Below are positions 33,942-43,967 of a DNA stretch of 64,000 bases, piece by piece. Origin of the DNA: Cannabis sativa (lineage: Eukaryota > Streptophyta > Magnoliopsida > Rosales > Cannabaceae); NCBI RefSeq assembly GCF_029168945.1, contig NC_083603.1, positions 49,176,406 to 49,240,405 on the forward strand. Reading direction: 5' to 3'. The notes beneath the pieces are model-generated. The model was not told the DNA's origin and did no database searches. It saw only the letters and a list, made by a program, of their open reading frames with translations. Positions within the stretch are counted from its first letter, which is position 1; each line of letters begins with the position of its first letter. The translations under genes were made by a program, and so were the position numbers.

Positions 33942-35156
33942 ATGGCTTCCTCATCAAGAGCTCCCAAGAGAATGGCTAGTGCAATTCAACAAAGGGAAAT
34001 AAGGGCAAAAGCAAGGCAAGAGCCCACTCTCTTCTTCAATGATGAAGATCACAACAAGTTTGTCAATGATTTCTCCTCTAGGAAAATTCTCAAAGGTAAA
34101 ATTTGTGATCTCCCTAGCCTTGATTGTGTTGATTTTAGTCATCATTTTGATACCCTAGGATGGACATCTTTTATTCAAATTAACACTCCATTGTATCCTA
34201 GGCTAGTTCAAGGTTTTTATGCTTGTATTAAACCTACATTAGAACCTTTAGGTGTTAGAGGAACCCTTAGAGGAGTAGCTTTTGAACTCAATGTAGCATC
34301 TCTTAATGACATGTTAGGAGCACCAAATGGTGGCATATTACTTGAACCCAAACTTTCTCTCAAAAATGATGCCATTTTTAACTTTGATGAGTGTTCTAGG
34401 AATATTTGTGGTGATGGCCCTTTTATTATGAGACCAAAAAGACACCAACTCACTTTAGAGGCTAAAATCCTCCACAAATTTATTGTTGCAAATCTTGCTC
34501 CTAGAAGTGGCCACCAAGATGAGATCAATTCCATTGATCAATTACTCATGCATCTCATTATAGCCAAAACCACACCCATCAACCTAGGCTATCTTATTTT
34601 AAAATTCATACTTGATGTGGACAAGCCTAATATGATTAAGGCACTTCCCTTTGGTTTTCTTCTTAGCTACCTTTTTTCTCTCTTAGGAATTCCTACCCTA
34701 CATGAAAAGAAAAATGATCCTACCTCTAGTGACATTCTAGGATCCAAAACTTTCAAGGCTATGGGTTACAAATTCCTTAACAATGAATGGGTGTTCACAC
34801 CCAAAAGAGGGCAAAGAATGCAAATTGATTTGGAGAGTGATGATGAAGAAATTAATTTGCCCGCAAGTGAAAGTGAAGAAGAAGAAGAAGAAGAAGAAGA
34901 AGAAGACATGCCTCCTCAAGCTCCTCCCATGCCTACTTTTCCCCAATTCAACCTTGAGGAAGCTTTCACTCGTCTTCACACTTCGGTTGACAACCAATTT
35001 CAAACCTTGCGAAATGATCTCAACTCACAACTCTCCAACCTCAACAATGACATCAACACCATGAGGAGTGACATGGTGCATGGGTTTGCTAATGTGCAAG
35101 AGGAGATGGCACAATGGAGGGCATACATGGATCGCTTTGGCCCCCCACCAAACTAG
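33942..35156 (+). CDS. Sire-C third ORF ('plant transposon protein'-like; env position)
   Basis: 404 codons from the ATG at 33942 (MASSSRAPKRMAS). An upstream extension of the same frame has no ATG support in Sire-B and includes LTR-type palindromes, so it is not used. The body (LGWTSFIQIN, YPRLVQGFYACIKP, RGTLRGVAFELNVASLNDMLGAPN) resembles the 'putative plant transposon protein' family (PF20167-like). A poly-Glu run comes next, then a C-terminal helix with heptads (about 335-395). There is no signal peptide; FGFLLSYLFSLLGIP is only weakly hydrophobic. The position matches the env-like ORF of Sireviruses, but nothing here shows an envelope function. It is nearly identical in Sire-B. Confidence 0.75.
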   Translation: MASSSRAPKRMASAIQQREIRAKARQEPTLFFNDEDHNKFVNDFSSRKILKGKICDLPSLDCVDFSHHFDTLGWTSFIQINTPLYPRLVQGFYACIKPTLEPLGVRGTLRGVAFELNVASLNDMLGAPNGGILLEPKLSLKNDAIFNFDECSRNICGDGPFIMRPKRHQLTLEAKILHKFIVANLAPRSGHQDEINSIDQLLMHLIIAKTTPINLGYLILKFILDVDKPNMIKALPFGFLLSYLFSLLGIPTLHEKKNDPTSSDILGSKTFKAMGYKFLNNEWVFTPKRGQRMQIDLESDDEEINLPASESEEEEEEEEEEDMPPQAPPMPTFPQFNLEEAFTRLHTSVDNQFQTLRNDLNSQLSNLNNDINTMRSDMVHGFANVQEEMAQWRAYMDRFGPPPN

Positions 35157-35424
35157 TTCTTGCATTATTTTTTTTTTCTTTTGGCTTATTTAGTTTCCTT
35201 TTATTTATTTTTTTTTGGTTGTGTGCAAAGGCTTCATGCCTTTTGACTTTGTGTTAGTTGTTTTTTTTTATTTGTTGTTTGTTTGGTGTGTTGAATGTTA
35301 TTTTGGATGTTATGTTTTTTTTTTTTTTAATGCATTGGCATGTTGCTTTGTTTTTATTTTTATTATTTTTTTTTCTCTTTTCTTTTATATTTTGTGAATT
35401 CCTTGCCACCCTTTTTGATGAATC
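35157..35424 (+). other. T-rich spacer after the third ORF
   Basis: Long T-runs interrupted by short GC words. No gene seen. The reverse of the same spacer is at 54353-54621 in Sire-B. Confidence 0.5.
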
Positions 35425-35670
35425 AAAAGGGGGAGAACAACTATTGATTAATTTTTTTGGCATCACCTCAAATTTTTTTGGTATTCAATTCTTTTATCAT
35501 AAGTAAAAATTGAGGGGGAGTTTACAATTACATGCAAGGTAAAATTAAAAGGTAAATTTTTTTTTTCTTGCACACATTAAGGGGGAGCTAATCCAACTTA
35601 CTTTGCTTAAATTTTTTTTTCTTTCCCTTTCAAAATAATCAAATATTTGATATCATCAAAAAGGGGGAGA
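35425..35670 (+). other. Four polypurine tracts (multiple PPT)
   Basis: GGGGGAG cores lie at 35425-35437, 35512-35520, 35579-35587 and 35658-35670. The last abuts the 3' LTR with one T between. Repeated PPTs before the 3' LTR are a published Sirevirus signature. All four are kept in Sire-B. Confidence 0.85.
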
Positions 35671-35671
35671 T

Positions 35672-37142
35672 TGTTAACTCAAACTTTTCGATCTCCTTGT
35701 TTTGATGATTAGCAAATATTTGATTATTATTTGTTACTAATGATTTATTGATTTTGTAGCAAATTTAAAAGAGAAAAGAAATATTTTGGTATTTTTACCA
35801 AACTTTTAAAAGCAACACTAAATGGACTCAACAAGCATGTCAAGAGAAAAAGATTCATCAAGGGATCAACAACTCAAGACCCTATTCAAAAGAGGTCTTC
35901 AAAATCCCAAAGTCAAAAAGTCAACCCGAAAGTCAAAGTCAAAGTCAAAGTCAAGGTCAACTCTCGGGAAAAATCAACTTGGGATCAAAAACATGCAAAT
36001 CAAGCTAGGAGGCTCTTCTACATCAAGACTACTCAAAATTAAATGGTATAAATCTACTTTAGTCTTGTTAAAGTGATTTGCATAGCACACTAAGTTTTTA
36101 TAAATTTGAATTTTGGCCCATTCACTAACTTGTGCAACAAGTTTTCTCACACGATAGTTCAAAAAATTTTTTGATTGAATTTCTAAATTACATTTTGTTT
36201 AACTAAGAGAACAAAGTTGGAATTTCTGAAATCGGATAATCGAGTAAGAAGTTATGCGCGTTTAAGTCCCGAAAAATGGCACTTTTGCCAGTCGGTCATC
36301 CGAATTCGGATGGCAACCTAATTCCGGTTGCAATCAATCCGGAATTCCGGTTCCCATCCGGACTTCCGGTTCATGGCTGACCCCACCTCGGGAAACGTGC
36401 TAACGGCTATAAACGGCTAGTTTTTTATCAAACACTATATAAACTCGATTTTTCTTTCAAAAAATAAGTTGGTTGAGCATTTATTACATATATCTAACCT
36501 ATCTAAGTGAGATTAAGGAGCTTCTAAGTTTGAAATCCAAACCAACACTTTTCACACACTTTGAGCCAAAATTTGATTTTATTCATCTTAAGTGTGCTTG
36601 CTTTTCACTCTAGGTTTCCATTGTATCATCATATTTCTAGAGTGATTTTAGCTTGTATATCAAACACATTTCCATATTGTGATTGAGGTGAGGTTGGCAC
36701 CGGTTTTGTAAACAACCCGGAAATAGTGAGATTGGCACTTTAACAATCCGAGAAAGAGGTTAATAGTCCTCGGGGGTGCGAAACTATTGTAAGAGGTTTG
36801 GAAATACCTTGGTGAAAATTTCCCGGTTGTAAGGGTTAGTCAAGCCCGTTAACTTGGCTCGATATTGGAACTCAAAGCTAGGTCCATAGCTTTGAAGACC
36901 AAGGACGTAGGTGGCATAGTTCTACCGAACCTTGTAAAAATCGAGAGTTTGCATTTTCTAATCCTTAAACTCTTTACTTTACAAGTTTAATTATTTGTCT
37001 TAATATATTGCTTGCCATACTACTTGTTTTTTACTTGATTAATTGACTAATTGCATAATTTTGTGTTAAAAGTTTTAATTTTCCGAAATTAGTTTAAATT
37101 TCCAATTCACCCCCCCTCTTGGAAACATATCTTGGGCTAACA
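35672..37142 (+). repeat. Sire-C 3' LTR
   Basis: 1471 bp, the partner of 26705-28181. The differences I can see are all small deletions at 36287-36320 within or beside the palindrome cluster (4+1+1 bases). Followed directly by TSD GAACT. Confidence 0.96.
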
Positions 37143-37196
37143 GAACTCATCTCTGCTTGAAGATTCAGGAAGAGGAGAACCGGGGGGATTTGACAT
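37143..37196 (-). pseudogene. Antisense ORF b, 5' end (split by Sire-C)
   Basis: An ATG at 37196 starts MSNPPGSPLPESSSRDEF, which ends inside the GAACT target-site duplication. The frame matches the piece at 26301-26704 across the insertion site. The MSN start and Pro/Ser-rich opening match the neighbouring antisense genes. Confidence 0.55.
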
Positions 37197-37755
37197 TTCT
37201 AAAGTAGGAAAGAGGATAATAATAATAATAATAAAAAAATGTATTCGTATAAAAAGAGAAACTTGGAAGCTACGCTAAAAAGACACTATGAACAAGGGGA
37301 AACGTTGGTTTAAATAGAACGCGAAAGGTGGCCAAGGAAGGGTAAGAGGAAGACGGAGAGGTAAATCCACCCACATATAAGGCATTAAATGGCAATAAAT
37401 GCACATTCCTAGGTGTCAAAACGTTTCAAAAGAAAAAATAATAAATAATAATAAAAGACCCCCCCCCCCCCCTCTCCCACGTGTAAACAACCATAATGAG
37501 GAAAATAAGATCAAAACATAAATCCAGGAGAAAAATCCTTACAAACCTTTAAACAACAAACGGGACAAATAAATAAAAAGATTGTTCCTTAAATTTGTCC
37601 TTGAATAAAAACGATATTTAAAAAAAAAAAGAAAAAGAAAAAATATCATAATAATAATAAGGAAATTGTCCATAAAATTTGTCATACACACATAAAAAAA
37701 GGGAGCATTAAGGAAGTTATTGAAATATGAGTAAGAAAAATCCCCTCCCATCTCT
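37197..37755. other. Spacer between antisense genes
   Basis: AT-rich with A-runs, an ATA/ATT repeat near 37217 and a long C-run near 37457-37470. No ORF is recognised. It would be the leader of antisense ORF b and the 3' trailer of the four-exon gene. Confidence 0.5.
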
Positions 37756-40554
37756 TTAGGCTCCGTCGTCATCCTCGCCCCCGCTGCCTTCGTCGGACTC
37801 CGAGCAAGAATCCACCAAACCTTCATCTTTCTTAAACTCAGAGTATTTCGCAAAGAACTCGTCCAGATTCCAGGCATTGGATTTGCCCTCCTTAAACTCG
37901 GAGTACAGTTTAAAGGACGACTGATAACTCCCACTAAGGAACGCCTTTTTGACTTGGCCCGTCAGGATTTTAATCTCCTTGGCCAAGGATTCTTTCTCAG
38001 CAACCAGAACCTTTTGGGCCTCAGCCGACGCCTTCTCTACTTCGGACAATTTTCCACTCAAGGAAGAGAGTTTGTCCTTAGCTGTCTCGGCCTCAGAACG
38101 AAAAGCATCACGTTCTTGCAACAGAGTGGCTTTCTCCAAATTCACTGCTGACAGACTAGTCTCCAGGGAAGCCACCTTGCCACTTAGAGTCCCCTTTTCT
38201 GACTCAAGGGCCGACCGAGTAAGGTCCCAACTCCTTTTCTCTGACTCAAGATTGTCGGCTTTGCTCTTCAAAATCTTAATGTCGACCTTCATAGCGCTAA
38301 TTTTAGTGAGAGCAACCGTCTTCGCAGCAACAGCCGCTTCATAATTCTTCTTGTAGCGAGAATAGCCCTTGACCAAACTCTCCCTCTCCCTATCAGTTTG
38401 TGGGGAAAACTTCATAGCATGGGCACATCTCAAAGCCGTCTAGCAAAAATAGAAGTACGTATGAGTAATAGTAAGTAAAGCAAAAACTAAAACGGATCGA
38501 GGCACATGCAAAGAGTAAAATACCTTTATCCCCGAGATGGCAGTATCCTTTAAAATAGAATCACGCCCGTGGGAGATGTAGAAGTCATCATCAGGTTTTC
38601 TGACGGCGTCCAGGAGAGTTTTGAAATAATTCTCAGCCGATTCTTCGAACGGAACGTCCTTCTTGATGGGGAAGGTAGGAATCTCGTCCCATTCAGCCGA
38701 CACCCGCGGGGGATGACTGGGTAGAGGCGGGGAGCCTCGGCCAGAGGAAAAGGATGTAGGGTGAGCTAAAGCAGGAGAAAGGGCAAGCTGGGAAGTCGAC
38801 GACACGCTGAGGAGAGAGGCAGAGGTCCGAGCAGGAGAAGAGGATGGAAGCCCCGAATTAAGACCCGGCGTAGCCGTCGGGAGGGTCTTAGGCTGAGAGA
38901 AACCTTCCCGATCAGGAGGCCCTAGATTGGAGGCTCCCATCGGGGCCAACCCCCGGAATCGCCTTCACCTTCGCCCACGCCCGACGAGACCTCGGGAAGA
39001 GCACTGAGTAGGGCCCCAATGGCATCCTCAGTGGCTGAGTCATGCTGAGATGACATGCCGAGATCCGATGGGGCGTTTTCCTCAACCCTTACTCCCTTAC
39101 TTTTCTTCGCCCTGCTTTTTCGTTTGGGGGACTTCGACATCATCCTCTTCCGACGGGCCGCATTCTGAGCCTCAATCTCCTCAATGGTCAATTCGGACAG
39201 CCTCATTTTAGGAAGGTGACGGGGGTAAGTCTCTGCAAGGCGGGAGTGATCCTCAGAAAACTCTATTAAAAGTAGCTCAGGTGTTTGATTTAAGTGTCTT
39301 AAAGCACATTTTAAAAAATCAAGCCAAATAAAGTAAGGAGGATAAGGAGTGGGGATACCTAGGGGGATTCTGAGTTCACGAGGCCAGGCGGAGGATTCGA
39401 TTAAGGCCTCACGGGATAGAAGAAACTTGATTGATCGAAGCTTGGGGTCTAAGGCTGTGACCTTCCGAACCTTCTCAGTAAAAATATCGCCGATGACAGT
39501 CTCCTCGTTATCAGCAACGGCTGCACGAAAACACTCCCATTGGAATCAACACCAAATGCGTCGTTAGTAAAAAAAAGAGAGAAGAGAAAAATACACAAAA
39601 ATCTGCATACGACAATGGAAAATAGTATAACCGAATAACCAAAGTAAAAAAAAAAAGAGAGAGAGAAGAGGAGGAAGAAAGAGGTTGAAAAATAAAGACC
39701 CAGTAATAGAGATAAGGAGATTACCGGGAGCCCCCCCAGCTCCGGTTAATAAATGGGGCCGTAGGATCGTCGGAAACAAACTCAATAGGACCTCGGGCGA
39801 AAAAGAACTTTTCCTTCCACCCTTTATGGGAGGTCTCTAAGTCAGTCAGCAAGGAGCGACTTTTCCTAGGACGAAGATGATAACGACCCGGCTCTTTTTC
39901 CATCAGAAAATAGAAGCGGATGACGTCGGACACTTCCCACTGAACGCCTGCCTTATCCCCTAATACAATCAGACCCAAAAGAATAGCCCACACATTAGGG
40001 AGTAACTGGGCAGGAGCAAGCGAATAATGTATAAGAAATTCCTTAATTAGTCTAGGAATGGGCAACCTCAGCCTAATCTTCGACTCAAACCAGTATGAGT
40101 GTAGGCATACCCACTCGTTTTGAGAGGAATCTGCCCTCTCATGCTGTTTAGGAAGCCTAACTTCGACCCCCGACGGAAAACCACACGAAAAAACTAAGGA
40201 ATCGAGTTCACGCTGGGTGAGGACCGACGGACAACTCGACCTAACATCCGGATAAGAGCTACCCAGAGCATGTTTTTTCTTTTTGGCCTTCTTCAACGGG
40301 GGAATTGCTAGAGTAACCCCTTCAGACGGGGTTGCCTGGCCACTAACGCCCGCCTCGCCTCCAGAATGAGAACGGGGAATAACGGAGACGCTGCCTAAAC
40401 ACTCGACTTCTGGGTCGTCGGGGACTTCAACGTTTTCAGTCTCCATAGGAGGAGTATCAGAAACTAACAATGATTCGACGAATCCAGGAGCAATACTCGA
40501 GGAAAGAGAATCGGAAACCGAAGGAGAGACACCTGGACAATCCGTATTCGACAT
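37756..40554 (-). CDS. Four-exon antisense gene of the Gypsy element (gypsy-type transposon protein family)
   Basis: Predicted exons are 39725-40554, 39359-39520, 38524-39232 and 37756-38439, with GT/AG borders. Exon 1 starts at 40554 (MSNTDCPG) and carries ELDSLVFSCGFPSGVEVRLP, WFESKIRLRLPIPRLIKEFL and LGLIVLGDKAGVQWEV, the pattern of the plant 'putative gypsy type transposon' domain (PF04195-like). Exon 3 has a basic KSPKRKSRAKKSK stretch; exon 4 is a long coiled coil with a very acidic end. Exon phases agree only if one G is removed near 39735 and one added near 38945, both at homopolymer runs. Such genes are known between pol and the 3' LTR of Tat elements; their role is unknown. Whether this copy is intact depends on those two runs. 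Confidence 0.6.
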
Positions 40555-41250
40555 TACACCACAGCTAAAATGACAATCGGGACCCAAAGCCTACCCAAAG
40601 AAAAAAAAAAAGGAGGGGAGAAAGGCTAACCCTAAGAAGAAAACTGCCCTTACGAAGCGAGGAAATGCCAGAACTAAAAGGGGGAAATAGAAGGATAGGG
40701 TAGAAGAAAGGGGAAGATCCCAAAAGAAAAATGGGAGGGAGGACAACGGAAGGATGGAAATACAAAAAATATACACGGTAATTAAAACAAAACGTATAAA
40801 AGGGGTAAAAATGAACGAAAAGAAGGCAAGGATGAAAGGAAGATACAAAAAAGGGAGGGAGAAATAAAAAGGGATAAAAAGAAATAAAACTTAAGATAAA
40901 TAGAGAAGCATAATATATATACCTGAAGACAGCAAGATCTAGCACAGAGAAGTAGAAAAACACGAAATGAATTTTCGAAATTGGCAGTCTTATACTCGAG
41001 GGTGCGCCGCCAAAACACAGAGGGAGGTTAGGGAATTAATAGGGCATTTATAAGAAAAAACGGTTCTCGAGGTTCCACCATCACATCAAGGGTAACCGCC
41101 ACTTCTTAAGAAATTGAAAAAATTCAAAATTAGGGAACTGTACACTAAAAAAGGTATATGATGAAAATCAGTAATAACAAACAAAAACTGACATTAAAAC
41201 TGCTAAGGCATTTATCAAGGGCAGTTCTAGATTATAAAACTATAATTGGA
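40555..41250. other. Leader/promoter-side region of the antisense gene
   Basis: The minus strand is extremely pyrimidine-rich and the plus strand purine-rich, which creates hydrophobic-looking open frames without homology. It lies between the antisense start codon and the terminal polypurine tract. A promoter for the antisense transcript would be expected here or in the 3' LTR. Confidence 0.4.
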
Positions 41251-41263
41251 ACTGGGGGAGTAG
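41251..41263 (+). other. Terminal polypurine tract of the Gypsy element
   Basis: ACTGGGGGAGTAG directly abuts the 3' LTR start TGTTTGGGG. It primes plus-strand DNA synthesis in LTR elements. Confidence 0.85.
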
Positions 41264-42085
41264 TGTTTGGGGGGAAAAACTGGACTTGGAAATAAAATGG
41301 CCCAACAAAATAAAGGACTACCAAAAGGCCCACATTGAAAGGGCCCATTAAAATAAATATACCCAAGCCCAAGAATATAAAAATAGGCCCAACCCGATAC
41401 GACCAAACCACCAATTGCCAATCCATAAGGGGGCACTACGGACGAAAAGGAGGAAAACGACAAAAACAAGGGAACGAGTAAAGGGAATGCCGACGGAAGT
41501 AGAAGGAGAAACAGGAAGGAAAGAGACGCCGACGAATCAAGGATTAACTACAAGAAAAATAGTATACCAGGACCAGAAGAGGCACCCAGATACCTTTTCG
41601 ACGAAAGAAATACCTGAAAACGCCGACGGAGAAAGTAACTAGAGCGCAACAAAGGGGGACCGAGGTAACACAACTTATGGAATAAAGACCCCTGACGGAT
41701 GAGAGCTTGGATCTCCGCAGACAAGGATCCCGTCGGGAGGGGGAGGAAAACTAAAGCATAAAATATGAAATTAATAAATTCAGGAATGTGATGCCGACGG
41801 ACACAACACCTAAGTTAGGAAGAGTAATAACTCTAAAAACCCACTAAAGGCACTAACACGTGTAGCGAGAGAGTTAAGCTACTAAAACACAAACACGTGG
41901 CAGAGGGCAAAAAGAATAAAAAAGAACACGTGTCAGCAGAACAATGGCAAAATGAAAAATAACCCATGCAAGCAAAAAAGACGTAGAGGATATATAAAGG
42001 AGGATCACGTAAAAGAAGGGGGTATTAGGAACTGAAAAAAGAAGGACCCTCAAAAAGAAATCTTGACTGTTTTCCGGCTAAAACA
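41264..42085 (+). repeat. Gypsy 3' LTR
   Basis: 822 bp, the partner of 20275-21094, ending CGGCTAAAACA. TATA-like box at about 41989-41998. Followed directly by TSD GTCAT. Confidence 0.93.
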
Positions 42086-42299
42086 GTCATGTTTACTTTC
42101 CAATGTGTTGACAACACAATAAACAGGATCAAGTATGTGAAAAGGGTTTCAGATGAATTTATAAATCAAATAGACAAGCATTTGATAACATGAACCAAAA
42201 CATACACAAATGAATGAAAAATACTTCTGTTTCTTTATTGATGTTGAATAAAATGGATTACATTGAAATGGAGTTTTATTTAGGGCATAAAACCCAACA
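42086..42299 (-). mobile_element. Solo Copia LTR, right part
   Basis: Continuation of the LTR begun at 18580. The minus strand starts TGTTGGGTTTTATGCCCTAA at 42299, close to TGTTAGGTTTTATGCCC of the intact element. Positions 42086-42090 (GTCAT) are the second copy of the Gypsy target-site duplication. The flank 42300-42304 is CATAC. Confidence 0.92.
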
Positions 42300-42513
42300 C
42301 ATACCAACATCATTTTCAAAGTATTAATAAATTTGTCTCTGCCCATTTTATTGCCTCAAATATCGATATATCTTTGTATTATTTTCGAAATGTATACTTA
42401 AATTAAAAAATATTTTTTCTTCTATGACACTAATATATTATAATATGTCGGGGCTATTCTTTTATACTTTTTCTTTTACTTTTTTTTTCTCTCTCCTAGC
42501 TAGTAGCTAAAAC
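42300..42513. other. Spacer between solo LTR and hAT element
   Basis: AT-rich DNA with no coding content. It includes the LTR TSD (42300-42304) and the left hAT TSD (42506-42513). Confidence 0.5.
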
Positions 42514-43967
42514 TAGTGACAGACCTAGTTATATTATTGTGGGGGCTATAGCCCCATTAATAAAAATATTATCTTTTAAAAAATTAAATGTAAATTTTTT
42601 AAATTGATAATTATGCACTAAAATAGTAGAAAAGCCCACACAAAATTCAATAAATATAGTAATAGTAGTTATAATGTAAATATAAATATTTTTTTATGAT
42701 AAATAAGAAAATAATTGCACATATCAACATTAAGTACAAATTATTTATGAAATTGTCTTTGACTAATTTATTGTTTTAAATACCGTTCCTTACCGAAATC
42801 AAATTAATTATATGTTTTGTTTTGTCCTTCATTCCACTAATTAATATACAATCAGTTTTTTTTTTATGTGAATAAACAACACAGTGTAATCATTCTTTCA
42901 CTTTTTTATTTCTTATTTTTTTATTTCAAAAATTTTTTTAGCCACAATTATTATACTATTGTAATCTATTTTTAAGGTAATTATTTTGACTTATTAGAAG
43001 CATATATTTTTTGCTAAAAAAAAAAAAACTGACTAAATAAATTAAGAGTTAGACTAAAGTTTCTTAAACAACAAAATTACACACTATAACTTAAAATCTA
43101 AAAAAGAAATTATAAGCCTCCTTCAATATTTATCTTTTTACTCTTTTTTTTCTCTTGTTTAACATTATTATCTTCTTCATTTATTATTATTTTTTTGTCT
43201 TTTTCTGTTAATTTATTATTTCTCTTAGTTTTTTTTTTTTTTTTTTTTTGTACTTTTCCTCTAACATTTAGACATATTTCTTACTTTTTACTGTCTCTGA
43301 AAAATGACGATCAGTATTAACTTTTTTATTTATTTTTTATATTTTGTAACAAAAAGTAATAAAATTTTAACTTTAATAAACTTTAACATATCAAGTAACA
43401 TCATCAATTACCATAAAATCTTCTGTTATTTTGTATTTAAAAGTTACGATATAGTATACTAATAATAGTTTTTTATAATTAATAACTAATTTATTTAATA
43501 ATTTTTTTTTTGGATATAATACGAAAATTTATAAAGTTACCAAATAGTATCTTAAACATAATAGAATTAGTTACATTATGAATATTATTACATATATATT
43601 AATTTTAAAGTTGACTGATGAAAATAAGTAACTAAATGTGTTTGAAAAAAAAAATTATCTTGAATCAATTTTTTTTAATAAAAAAGTAACTAATTGATAT
43701 ATTATTTACATCAAAAGCAATCAAAATATTTCTTTTTTTTTTTGAAAAACTTGCAAAATACTGAAATTTTGGAAGCGAGAATTTTTAAGTTTTTTCTATT
43801 TTCGATAATAATTTTGAATTTCGGTATTTATGCTGACGTGGCATATCGGTATTTGTGCAAATAAATTTGTTGAAGGTATTTTTACAAATAAAATTAATTT
43901 TAAGTATAATATTGAAAAAATTCCATAAATAAGCCTCCACAAAATAAAAATTTTAGGTCCGTCACTG
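42514..43967. mobile_element. Non-autonomous hAT-like DNA transposon
   Basis: The ends are imperfect inverted repeats: left TAGTGACAGACCTA followed by GTGGGGGCTATAGCCCC, and right, reversed, CAGTGACGGACCTA followed by GTGGAGGCTTAT. This CAGTG-CGGA-CC plus G-run type of end is common in plant hAT elements. The flanks are a perfect 8-bp duplication, GCTAAAAC, at 42506-42513 and 43968-43975, as hAT transposases make. The 1454-bp interior is AT-rich with no transposase frame. Confidence 0.85.

Larger units (their letters stand above)
26705..37142 (+). mobile_element. Sire-C: Sirevirus-type Ty1/Copia element with intron between gag and pol
   Basis: 10,438 bp with LTRs 26705-28181 and 35672-37142 and TSD GAACT (26700-26704 and 37143-37147). 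Order: LTR, PBS, gag, 608-bp intron-like segment, pol, a third ORF, four polypurine tracts, LTR. The Copia domain order, a third ORF after pol, repeated polypurine tracts and palindromic CCGG motifs in the LTR are published hallmarks of Sireviruses. The LTR pair is almost identical, so insertion is recent. A 2-bp insertion at 29972-29973 breaks pol near the protease site. Confidence 0.95.
20275..42085 (+). mobile_element. Tat-type Ty3/Gypsy element, deleted, with antisense gene block
   Basis: LTRs are 20275-21094 and 41264-42085, flanked by TSD GTCAT (20270-20274 and 42086-42090). Without the nested Sirevirus it is about 11.4 kb. Order on plus: LTR, PBS, gag, archaeal-type RNase H remnant, integrase, minisatellite, internal polypurine tract, antisense genes, terminal polypurine tract, LTR. 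The TGGCGCC-type PBS, the extra RNase H and the antisense genes between pol and the 3' LTR are features known from the Tat clade. Protease and reverse transcriptase are deleted. The LTRs differ at a scatter of sites, clearly more than the Sirevirus LTR pairs, so it is the older insertion. Confidence 0.92.

Noticed and set aside
40565..40963. 132-codon hydrophobic minus-strand ORF
   Set aside because: Pyrimidine-rich DNA gives Phe/Leu/Ser-rich translations; there is no family resemblance.
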